DNA from: Henckelia pumila | Lineage: Eukaryota > Streptophyta > Magnoliopsida > Lamiales > Gesneriaceae | Assembly (NCBI RefSeq): GCF_033568475.1 | Contig: NW_027331831.1 | Coordinates: forward strand, 5,456,001-5,520,000 | DNA: 64,000 nucleotides | Direction of reading: 5' to 3' | In this document: positions 47,436 through 57,095 of the stretch, piece after piece | Numbering within the stretch: the stretch's first letter is position 1 | Layout of the letters: every line of letters starts with the position of its first letter | Notes under the pieces: model-generated | Databases searched by the model: none | What the model saw: only the letters and a program-made list of their open reading frames with translations | What the model was told of the DNA's origin: nothing | Program-made: the position numbers and the translations under genes

Positions 47436-47436
<1 letters not shown>
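45656..47436 (+). mobile_element. Solo Ty3/gypsy LTR with ATAAT target duplication
   Basis: Starts TGTAGTAAAC and ends GGAACGGATCGCTACA. ATAAT precedes (45651-45655) and follows (47437-47441), a 5-bp duplication. A plus-strand TATAAA lies at 46080-46085. Upstream of it is an array of TCGGAAGCTTCGAA-like palindromes (about 45775-46060), as in the LTR at 1419-2756, so both belong to related families. There is no internal region on either side: it is a solo LTR left by LTR-LTR recombination. It is enlarged by a nested hAT MITE. Confidence 0.82.
46470..46727. mobile_element. hAT MITE nested in the solo LTR
   Basis: 258 bp, ends TAGAGCTGTCAAA and TTTTGACAGCTCTA, flanked by a perfect 8-bp duplication ATTATTAT (46462-46469, 46728-46735). 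The interior is GC-rich with GGCGGGTTG/CAACCCGCC words in both orientations. No coding capacity. It inserted after the LTR. Confidence 0.92.

Positions 47437-47471
<35 letters not shown>
47437..47471. repeat. (ATA)n microsatellite at LTR edge
   Basis: About 11 ATA/TAA units starting within the target duplication of the solo LTR. Confidence 0.9.
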
Positions 47472-47473
<2 letters not shown>

Positions 47474-47688
47474 TGTAAGTTTGAGTGCAACTTAAAGTGT
47501 GTACTCGAAATTGTATCAATTAAAATAAGATCACTACTTTATATAAAATACAAATACAAATAACAAAATGGGCCAATAATGGCTTCTTTTTTTTAAAAGA
47601 ATATATTTAGATATATTATGATTATGATTATGGTATACTAGATTAAAAAATCGACGAAAATAATTGGGAAAATAAAAAAAACATGTCC

Positions 47689-47739
<51 letters not shown>

Positions 47740-47851
47740 GAGTGTTATGGTTTTCTTATTAAATACAAATAGAAGGTTTGTAATTTATGAAGAGAATAAA
47801 TTTTTTTTATCAAAAAAACATATAAAGGCAACAAATTAGTTAATTTAACCT

Positions 47852-47882
<31 letters not shown>

Positions 47883-47910
47883 TATATATATATTTTTTAT
47901 TATCTTACTA
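47472..47910. repeat. AT-rich spacer with (TA)n and (ATA)n tracts
   Basis: Contains a (TA)20-type run at 47696-47736 and an (ATA)n/(TA)n tract at about 47853-47892. No gene. Confidence 0.8.
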
Positions 47911-48123
47911 TCTTACTATATTATTAAGTGTGCGTAGGTTATATAAACTGTTTTTGGTGTCATGGTATTTTTTTTAAAATTTACCCATTATATCCTCATA
48001 CCCCTCATTAACTAACAAACAACCTTCTTCATGTCTCATTTCCTCCCGACACCTTAATCAAGTTAGAATTTTTACCAAATTATATATTCACGGGACACAC
48101 ATCGCGTGTGCCATGGTGGCTTG
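47911..48123 (+). mobile_element. Short Helitron-like element
   Basis: Starts A|TCTTACTATATTATTAAGTG and ends with hairpin CACACATCGCGTGTG, CCATGGTGG, CTTG|T. The layout is that of a Helitron but the last four bases are CTTG rather than CTRR, so this is either decayed or a chance resemblance. Confidence 0.4.
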
Positions 48124-48408
48124 TTATTTAAAAAAAAAAAGAAGCTCATAGTAACTGCATTTGATATTTTAATGTAAACGTCTTAAAATGCCCCTAATTA
48201 TACTAATTGAAATATAAAAAAAAAACCAAAATAAGAAGGATAAAAAAAATAATATTTCATTATCACTATCCCACTTTCTCAGCCTCCTTGTCGCGTTCAT
48301 ACTGTAAAAACATAAAACATTTCATGTCTTTTATCTTTTTTCACTCAAATTTTTCTTTCAATTATTGTATTTTATGTAGTTTTCATAAATATGTGTGCTT
48401 TTTTGCTA
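48124..48408. other. AT-rich spacer, nothing recognised
   Basis: Short AT-rich stretch with A runs. The open frame through it is compositional. Confidence 0.35.
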
Positions 48409-48430
48409 TTATATATATATATATATAGAG

Positions 48431-48583
48431 TTTTGCTATCCTGTCCATCCACCGTGCCCACCTAATGTGCCCACCATGAGGTGGCATTCAACTATTGGAC
48501 GCACAATTAATCACATCAAATAGTTGAGTGTCAACTCATGGTGGACACATTAGGTGGGCACGGTGAGTGGGCAGGATAGCAAA

Positions 48584-48584
<1 letters not shown>
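48431..48584. mobile_element. Near-palindromic MITE inside TA microsatellite
   Basis: TTTTGCTATCCTG ... CAGGATAGCAAAA. Pairing continues through CACCGTGCCCACCTAATGTG and its inverse nearly to the centre, so the whole 154 bp can fold into one hairpin. (TA)n tracts flank it (48409-48427; 48588-48627). The superfamily is unclear because the flank is low-complexity. Confidence 0.75.
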
Positions 48585-48630
<46 letters not shown>

Positions 48631-48686
48631 TAATGGAAGATAGACGTGTCAAATTCTCACACAGTAGAATCTCAAAGCCTGTAAGC

Positions 48687-51272
48687 ATGGCTGCCATGAG
48701 TTCCTTCACCATGTCGCTCAGGCCCCCGGAATTTTCCTTCACAGTTACTAGCCACCGAAGCTCCGCCACATTGATTCTCGGGAGGAGATCATCACCATTC
48801 GCGGCATCCGTTGTTTCACCGGAGACGTCCGCTTCCCCACCGGAAGTACCCGAGATTCAGCTAGAATTCATCGGGGTACGGATTCTGTTCATTTACGCAA
48901 GTTACTTCATTTCTGTTACTTTGATGTCATGAGTAAACCTGGAAATCACTCGGTGGATCGGTTTGTTTGCGATGTGTCGTGTAATCGAGATTGACTCTTG
49001 AATTCGAGTGTGTCAGGGAGTCTTGAATTCGAGTGTGTCAGGGAGTGTTTGCAATAGATTGTGCTTTTGTAGAAATGATTAATTTATAAATTATAAAAAA
49101 AGTTGAGTAAAATCAAAAGTTGGTAGTGTTTGAAATAAATTTGAAAATCTAAAAATCAATGTTGGAAAGTGTTTGATAAACAAGCGATTAGAGTGATTTT
49201 AAACCTTCTTATTAGAATCACTTTTTAAGAATCATGATCACCACATGACTAGCTTTTGGATTTTAATTAAGTTAAGCATAAGCTAGCACATAATCTAGGT
49301 CTAAGAAACACACAAAAATGATTTTTTAAGCCAAAAGCTAACAATCAATTTTTTTTTTGTGATTGCAAACACTCCCTTAATTGCTCTAGAAAATTCAGAG
49401 AAAAGAATGGTAGAATTGGATCCCCAAACACTTTTGGGGCAATCCAGTGCCCTCGCCTACAAATTGCAGTTATCCCTAGTATAAATGTGAAATGATGCGA
49501 ATTAATTTTAATTTTGTTGGTAGCCCAATGCAGGAGCAGAAGGGGGGGAGTATCCGGTGGATAGAGCTGCGGCCGTAAGTGGAGAGAAGCTGCTTAGAAA
49601 CATCATGTTGGATAACAAGATTGAGCTCTATGCGGCGTACGTAAGTTCGGGCACTCGCATCTCATAAATATTTATATGCATTCGTTCATATGCTTCATAT
49701 ACGATCTGTAAAAGTGTTGAATCAAGAGTCGAGAAGATTGTCGGTGATGTGAAATCTTGGATGCCATTTTTAAGAATTAGTCTGTTGCACTTGCACGTCG
49801 GCAGTTGGCACCATTTCTTGGTGTACTCTAGTGTCTCATCCTCATTTGGTGCTACTAGGAGAGTATGGTTGCTCTCTTAGCACATTTGAGTTGTATCAGT
49901 TGGGAAAATGTGAACTGTGAAGTACTGTTCAAGATGGCAAAAACTGGAATTCATAAAGAAACTACTTCCACATTTTGTGAACCGTGCTCAGGAAAAAAAC
50001 CTTTGGATCCTTCTACTTTTCTGTGAGGTTCATTTTTGCAGTAGGAATAGGTATAAATAGGGCATTTGTTGTGCAGCTTGATGGTTTTAACTCTTCATTT
50101 TTGCAATGGAAAAATCTCCCCAACGGCCCAACTCTTTTTCCGGCTAGCTGCTCGAGTTCTTAACAGTTTCCCCCCTTTGCATTTATCAATTTTTTTGTAT
50201 CATTCCTCCTTTAAACATGCACTTTGTTTGGTTTGGATAGGGTAAAGTGATGAACTGTGGAGGTGGTGGAAGTTGTGGGACTTGCATAGTGGAGGTAACA
50301 CACCAATCTTTATATCAGCTACTCTCATCTGTAACGTCTCTTATTATGCTTTCTGGTTCTTGCTTCATTCGTAAACCAGTCTGTCGGGCACACATGATGC
50401 ATATGCATCAAATGGCCAACATTGCAATGCAAAGTTTTCATTTTTTTACCTGTGTTTTCTTCTTTATCTTGGAAAGATTGAAAACTACGACAAATTACAA
50501 TCCTCTGAAGTATTAACTGGTACATTGGCATCCTTGAGATTTGAACAACAAATGTTATAGTTTGTTACTTTACATTTTAACTAATATTCAGCTTGAAATG
50601 AACCTGCTTCATTCTCTGGCAGATCATTGATGGAAAGGAGCTTCTCAACGAGAGAACAAATACAGAAGTTCGATATCTTAAAAAGGCACGACTATTTAAC
50701 TAGTTCTCTCCAAGGTTTCCCATTTCTGTTTGAATGATGTTGCTCGATATTAAACACTGAGATTTTTATTGTAAGACAAACACATGTCCAAGCTCGAATG
50801 TGTTTGTCTTACAATAAAAATAGTTTCTTGATAAATCCTGGCTTTGCAATATTCTGTAGTGTGTTGGGGTTGGTTAAAGTTGGCTTTTCTCATGTTTGAT
50901 TCGATTCTGCAGAAACCTGAGTCTTGGAGATTGGCTTGCCAAACTATAGTTGGAAACAAAGAAAATTCTGGGAAGGTATGTATGGACACTTACTTGCGTG
51001 TTTGGCATAAGTATTTTAAATTTAGTCAAATTCGAAATTTCTTGCACATAGAATTTATCCTCATTCATGTTTGAGTACCAAACTAGTGGAGTCACTGAAT
51101 GGACCTTTTCTCTGTTTGAAATTTGAAATCGAGCAAACTTGTTTTGTGTTTGAATCTTGGTAAATGATAATAATAATAATCAGTGACATTTTTTTTTCGC
51201 AATTAGATTTATTTTTTTGTTTTTCGTTTGCTGCAGGTAATAGTTCAAAGGCTGCCCCAGTGGAAAAAATAG
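48687..51272 (+). CDS. PNSB3: Photosynthetic NDH subcomplex B subunit 3 (PnsB3/NDF4), complete
   Basis: Nuclear-encoded thylakoid subunit of the chloroplast NDH complex, used in cyclic electron flow around photosystem I. It has a 2Fe-2S ferredoxin-like fold. Exons: 48687-48875, 49524-49640, 50241-50294, 50623-50685, 50913-50975, 51237-51272, all phase 0, 173 residues. The first ~55 residues are Ser/Thr/Arg-rich, fitting a chloroplast transit peptide. Then come LEFIG/PNAGAEGGEYPVDRAA, KLLRNIMLDNKIELYAAY, the cluster-binding loop NCGGGGSCGTCIVE, LLNERTNTEVRYLKK, KPESWRLACQTIVGNKENSGK and VIVQRLPQWKK at the stop. The ATG at 48687 gives MAAMSSFTMSLRPP; an in-frame ATG at 48633 is possible but lies close to the TA tract. 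Intron 4 has a GC donor. A MITE lies only ~100 bp upstream. Confidence 0.94.
48996..49045. repeat. 25-bp tandem duplication at MITE edge
   Basis: TCTTGAATTCGAGTGTGTCA plus GGGAG occurs twice back to back (48996-49020 and 49021-49045). The second copy runs into the left end of the intronic MITE. Confidence 0.9.
49041..49376. mobile_element. MITE in PnsB3 intron 1
   Basis: Ends GGGAGTGTTTGCAAT and GATTGCAAACACTCCC form inverted repeats of 14-15 bp. The interior has further complementary words (AAAAGTTGGTAGTG; GCCAAAAGCTAAC). Flanks TCA/TTA could be a decayed 3-bp duplication, as in Tourist/PIF-type MITEs. It lies wholly within the intron. Confidence 0.75.
50762..50821. repeat. Perfect 24-bp inverted repeat in PnsB3 intron 4
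   Basis: The left arm at 50762-50785 (from ATTTTTATTGTAAGACAAAC) is exactly complementary to the right arm at 50798-50821, with a 12-nt loop GTCCAAGCTCGA. Transcribed, it would form a stable hairpin within the intron that has the GC donor. Confidence 0.9.
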
Positions 51273-51309
51273 TTATGTGGTTTTTTTTTCCATGAGAGAA
51301 AAATGTTTC

Positions 51310-51580
51310 ATTAAAAACTATTTTTAGAAGTCATTGGATACAATATCAAGAAGCCAAAATGGATAATCACCACCTATCCACTCCACATTTAACAAACATT
51401 TAGTGAAGAAGAATGTACAAAAATAGCCCGTTGATGTGCAGCTTGGTTTGTTGTTCTTCACTTATGCTTGAATGGTAAAAACTCTAGAGAATCAAGAAGT
51501 GATGTTATTTCCATTGAGACAACACCCTCAAGCCCAAGATCCTCATCTGGTTTTGTTACTGTTTGAACGTCGGTATGAAA
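51310..51580 (-). pseudogene. Degenerate RNase H-like (RVT_3) fragment of a retroelement
   Basis: Minus-strand translation in broken frames shows EDLGLEGVVSMEI, LLDSLEFLPF, RTTNQAAHQRA and the tail DYPFWLLDIVSNDF, in the order seen at the C-terminus of the RNase H domain of plant LINEs. It has several stops and frame changes. It lies just past the PnsB3 stop. Confidence 0.4.
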
Positions 51581-52345
51581 ATAATTCAAAAATATGACAA
51601 TAGAAATAGAACCTCAACTTAGACAAAACTCCGTTCCGACGCAAAGAACCTCTGACCCCGCTCCCTGGATTTTTGCTCCAAGAACGTGCGTGGCACTTGC
51701 ATCTTTATAAAAAGTTGAAAGAAAACATACTCTTGAAACAATCAGGGAAAAAAGAAGAGGGAAGGAGATTGAATGCAACAATAAAAAAAGGTGGAAAGAT
51801 TACCGTCAAAAAATACATAAAATTGTTTTTCTAGTACCATGCCCAGATATGAAAACTGATTCTACTTTTCAAAACAAGATACCTAAAAAAGTTGGATTAG
51901 TAATTTTGTTTAGGTTACAACCTGTGTATCCAAATCGCTCGTTGTGATGTTCATGTGATAGATATATTCTGATAATGAAGTCGGAACAGAGATGCAACAT
52001 GAGATTGACGATTTTATATAATTGATTGATATGTTGAATTTGAATTTTTATATATAGTTTCATTTTTTTTTTTATATACAAGAAAAAAACAACTTATTCC
52101 AATGGATACATCCCCCACAATTGTGTCCATGTATGTCTGAACGAGCTTCCACACTTTGAAATACGAGGGACTCTTCTTCCTTCACGATGGCCAAGATGAA
52201 GCACAATAAATGTCTCATTTGAATTTGAATTTGAATTTTGAATCTATCAAGATTAATGTACATATTTAGTCACATTAAAAAATAATTCGTAGGTTTTATA
52301 GGTCCATCTAAAGTTGTGTATTTACAATTTTACAGCACTAGACTA
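51581..52345. other. Spacer, nothing firmly recognised
   Basis: Includes PnsB3 downstream sequence and AT-rich stretches. The words GAATTTGAATTTGAATTTTG (52220) and TTGAATTTGAATTTTTATAT (52035) occur. No gene. Confidence 0.35.
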
Positions 52346-52735
52346 GGGTACGGTTTTGTTCACCATATTACTAATATATGTATAACTCATCTCATCCCAT
52401 CTCACGTTTTTCTCATTATATTATTTATCCATATATTAACTATTTATTTTAAATCAATCAAATCATTAATTATTTATCTCATATCAATCAAATCATTGAA
52501 TTAAAATTACTATATTATCCCTTATAAATAATATAATTTTTATTTTATTTATTGTTAAAAGGACAAAATAGTCATTTAACATTTTTATATAAAATTTAAT
52601 CAATCAAATCAAATAAACCATAATCTATCAATCAAATTCAATACTATTTTAACTATCATTTTTTATTTATTTTTTATTACATTATATTACTTATCTATAT
52701 ATTACTTATACAATGGCTCAACCAAACGGTGTCTA
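52346..52735. mobile_element. MITE-like inverted-repeat element
   Basis: The left GGTACGGTTTTGTTCACCAT and the right ATGGCTCAACCAAACGGTGTC are degenerate inverted repeats. Inside, TAATATATGTATAA and TTATCTATATATTA also pair. Repeated CAATCAAATCA words fill the middle. Termini are diverged, so limits are approximate. Confidence 0.5.
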
Positions 52736-52762
52736 AATACATATGTAAAATAATTGTATTTA

Positions 52763-52795
<33 letters not shown>

Positions 52796-53224
52796 TACGA
52801 TTGAACCATAGTCGCTGTTTTTGGTGTAAATCGGATCATGATAGCCAGATAAACCATATTCACGGTATAATTTTTCTTTACTATATTGAGTAGATGATTT
52901 TTTTCCGCATATTATCACGCGAGATCAGATAATTTACAACTGTTTTCAAATCAAGAAGATGGCACATTGTCAGACATGGACCACGCAAGTAAAAGGATCT
53001 GCCCTCATCTAGTCTTCCCCATGAAAGCAAACCTTCACTGTGAAAGCTGGAATTTTAAATTTAATGATTAAATTACTCTAATAATTGGACGTCGTAAAGA
53101 GACCACATGACTTGTCTCTCCAATTATTTCCTAGATATTTGATTTAAAAATATATATAAATTATTCGTAATTTTAATTTTTTTTTAAAAAAAAATTGTAT
53201 AAGTTTTACCAATTTTACCGGTAA
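52736..53224. other. AT-rich spacer, nothing recognised
   Basis: Contains an interrupted (TA)n tract at 52762-52795. Otherwise no repeat ends or genes. Confidence 0.35.
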
Positions 53225-53232
53225 ACAAATGA

Positions 53233-54386
53233 GTGCACGCGTTCCTCATGCGACTGAGCAAAGATTTTGATATTTTTTTGCAACAAATATCCCTGTGAAA
53301 TATTAAAAATGCATATTTGACCCCTGTGAAAATAATTTTTAAATCTATTCAACCCATAATACACAATTTTTAATAAAATACAATTATAAATATTTAGAAA
53401 ACATTTTTTGTTTTATTATTTTTTATTTTTTATTTTAAATGTATTATCATTAATTAATTATTTTTTAAAAAATATTATTACTTTATCCTGTTATCATTAT
53501 TTTATTAAATTCATTTCGTATTTCCAACTTTTGCATTAAACATGCATTCATAAACAAGTATTTAAATAATTTCAAGTATCAACATATTGAACTATACTGA
53601 TAAGTTCAAACATATTGTTTTTTCGATTTAGGACTATATATTGTTGAACCAAAAGTTAAATTTTTCGAGAATATGCATTGCACAATTTGTAATAAATAAT
53701 AAAAAAATAACATGCGAATATAATTCTAAATTAAAAAAGTAACATTCATAAACTTAACATTTGGTTCAATATTTTGGTATTTTTAGATATTTAAATCTTT
53801 ATTTATGAATCATGTTTAATGAAAAAGTTGAAAACAAGAAGTGATTTGATAAAATAATGATAACGAGATACATTAATAATTTTATTTAAAAATAAATTAA
53901 TTAAAAATTAAAAATTAAAAATTAAAAATTAAAAATTAAAAATTAAAAATTAAAAATTAAAAATTAAAAATAAAAATAAATTAAATGAAAAATGTTTGGT
54001 ACTTATCATTCACTTATCATTTTGATTTAATATTTTGGCACTTTTAGGTATTTAAATCTCGTTTATGAATGCATTTTTAATGGAAAAGTTGAAAACAAGA
54101 AGAAAGTTTAATAAAATAATGATAACAAGATAAAATAATAATATTTTTTAGAAAACAATTATGTAATCATAATAAATTTAAATTTAAAATAAATTAATAA
54201 ACACAAAAAATGTTTGCTAAATATTTTATATTTAGATTTTAATAAATATTATGTATTATGGGTTGAATATATTTAAAAATTATTTTCATAGGAGTCAAAT
54301 ATGCATTTTTAATATTTCACAGGGATATTTGGTGCAAAACAAATATTAAAATATTTTTCCAGTCGCATGAGGGGCGCGTGCGCAAC
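53233..54386. mobile_element. ~1.15-kb foldback element
   Basis: The outer words GCACGCGTTCCTCATGCGAC (left) and GTCGCATGAGGGGCGCGTGC (right) are inverted. Inner pairs continue: CAAATATCCCTGTGAAATAT with ATATTTCACAGGGATATTTG, GCATATTTGAC with GTCAAATATGC, and CAACCCATAATACA with TGTATTATGGGTTG. A second, inner pair of diverged segments (53500-53560, 54050-54130) also matches. No coding region. A further partial copy of the terminus (CATTTTCAATATTTCACAGA) follows at about 54474, suggesting a nested or tandem terminus. Confidence 0.75.
53892..53972. repeat. (AATTAAA)n minisatellite
   Basis: About ten near-perfect copies of a 7-8-bp unit (AAAAATT) in the centre of the foldback element, between two diverged direct repeats (about 53740-53880 and 53995-54140). 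Confidence 0.9.
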
Positions 54387-54390
54387 AAAC

Positions 54391-55824
54391 ACTAATCTGA
54401 AGGGGCGAGCGCGCTAGTTTTTTTATAGGTTAGGGTTGATGATGCCTATTAAAATTTTTACATGGAAAAATGTGCATTTTCAATATTTCACAGAGATGGT
54501 TGATGCAAATAACTCGTAAACAAATATACAGTTTTTTTTCCCTGTTTCGGATTTTATACTGAATGGTGATAAGAAACTCAGCAAATTGTACACATTTGTT
54601 TCATCTAACTTTTTTTTTTTATAAGTCATGTGAAGTTAGAGTTATAAATTATTATGTTATCTATATAAATATTCATATTATCTATATATTAAGCATAATT
54701 CATCATAAGAATGAAATTGTGATTTCGAGCATGAACCTCATATGATTATACTAATGATGATTATTTGATATGTAAGCAGTAAGGAGCGTGAATCAAATAA
54801 ACATTGTTACCAAGATAGATTCAATATCCATCTTTGTTTCAAAAAAATTTATGTGATCATATGAACCTCACGTGTTTAAACCAATGATGACTTTAATACC
54901 TAGAGTGAGCATAATAATTCAGCATAATATCATCTCATTAACATGACCAGGGTAGTTGTTTAAAATCGGCTAACATTTAATTGATTGTATAAATATCACT
55001 ACACTCTTCAAATTCTTCAACTTTTATTTGATGGGTTTTATTTATGGAAAATTTGATGATTTTGGTTCTTATACATTTTTTTAATGTCTTTTTATTCATG
55101 GAACATTCGATAAATTTGCTTCATATTGCAATATTCTTGGATCCTCGATTCTTAGCAAATTTTAAGTTACAACAACCCGTGCATGAATCTAGTCGATCGA
55201 CCAAGGATTTAACATCGCAAATACTCCTTGTTTCTAAATAATTGATTCATTTGACTAAATCAAGCCATTAAATCTTGAAAGGTCTAGAATCCAATGAATA
55301 TATACAATCTCAATCAACTACCAATTTTATGCAAATTTGCAACCAAATTATCTCCCACAAACTACGACCAATCCCTTTTTTAACACAAAAAAAAAAGAAA
55401 GAAAATAAAAACCACCATAGTCGCACGACTCAATTCGAAATAAAAATGTCATAATTAATATATGATTATTATAAAATATAAAGTTTATTTATCGACAATG
55501 TTAAAGTTTTATAATTACGTTGATAAACACAGTGAACGTTATAAGAGATTTTTATATATAAAAAACTTAACCGTGATAGTATCTATTAATTATATGATTT
55601 AGACGAGAATAACCAAAATGGATCATAAAAACCTAAATTCAACGAAATAGAAAAAGGACTTAAAATATCATACTTCAGTATCTACAATATATTCCAAATT
55701 TTTCCTTTATTAAATTCTTGGATGAATAAAAACTAAATAAACCAAATCAAATTGACCTATACTAATTTATATTTGCATTTAATACAAAAAAAATTATTTA
55801 ATATCATCATTTATTACAACAAAT
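54391..55824. other. AT-rich intergenic, nothing recognised
   Basis: Apart from the extra foldback terminus at 54400-54510, only AT-rich sequence without gene or delimited repeat. Confidence 0.4.
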
Positions 55825-57095
55825 ATGTTAAAGGACATTTATAGTTTACTGATAAAGATTGACTGCGAATTTATAAACAAGAGGCGTCGCGATGTAATTT
55901 GGAGTGGAAGTAACAAAACAGGAGTGGCGATAGGAAAGTTTGAACTTTGCCTGCATCCCGCTATCCCTCCACGTGTATGTATATATATATATATATTAGT
56001 ATACCTATTGCTTTCACGCAGTCTCCCAATCAATCTACACCAGCTGCACATATATGCAATGCGTTTCGATGCTGGATCTGATTCAATGGGTTTCGGGATG
56101 TAAATGCAGGGGAACCCGAGCACTTCGCGTACATTTCTTACATGCATTCTGTTGTTTCGCCCTTTTTGTGCTTCTACGATGTTTTTAGCTTCCAGATATT
56201 TGTTTTTGTGCTTCGAAGATTTATGGGTTTTTTCATTTTTTGTGCTATTTATCTGTTGTGATTACTTGGGTGGATCTTTTCAGGTGAAGGCGAGGTTTTT
56301 GTTTTCTTTTTTCATTGATTATTGTATTTCATGCACGAGCCGGTGGGATTGTTGTTTTGTGTGTGGAAATCTAAGGTTTTTAACATGAAATGGATTTTTG
56401 ACTGCCGAAACAAGCTGCAGATCTTGAAGTATCTGTCCGAAGGAATAATCAAGGACTGATGTTTTAGCCCTCTCTGTTTAGCACAGTAGAATGAAATTCA
56501 AAAGATCACTTCTTTTTTTCTATTTCCAATGAAATTTTGATAGTTTGATTTCAACTTCATAAGTAATACAATACAGGGCACTATAATGGGGGATAGTATC
56601 GTACTAAATCTTGAAATCGGAAAGCCTAAAACTTTTCAGGTTAATGTTTCATTAGAATGGAAGGCTACCAATGAACCAAACATAATGTGATATGGGCCAG
56701 TAGCCTACAGTATTCTGTAGTTATGTAAGAATTTTCCTATGCTCTACATATCCAGTCTTGATGGTTTTTCATTTAAAAACTAATAGTGTGTTGTTCTGTA
56801 TAGGTGGCTTAAGTAGCTTTGGTTATTATTGGAATTATGCAGAGTGTATGTGATGCCTTCAGTTGCTGGAGAGATATGACACTGTTATTGTCATAATTGT
56901 GCAAAAAATCTGACCAGCCATCTTTAAATTTTTTTAAGTTACATGTTAAATGTACATGTATAAATCTCAAAAAATTACAGTACTTATAAAATTGTGCAAT
57001 AAAGCTTCTGCATCACATTGAGCTTATTGTAACAATGCATTATACTATCTCTCAGGTGTCAAGACATTGTTGTTTAGCCGTTCAAATCGTAATCT
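55825..57095 (+). promoter_or_regulatory. Promoter and probable 5' UTR/leader intron of the cyclin A2 gene
   Basis: No coding region of a known family. A TA tract at 55978-55996 precedes a less AT-rich, leader-like stretch (56000-56400). The sequence CTATCTCTCAG just before GTGTCAAGACATTG at about 57057 fits a 3' splice site, so an untranslated first exon with a leader intron is likely. Transcription start not determined. Confidence 0.4.

Noticed and set aside
48567-48660. Upstream extension of PnsB3 through a Tyr-Ile repeat
   Set aside because: It translates the (TA)n microsatellite from a TTG; the ATG at 48687 gives a normal transit-peptide start.
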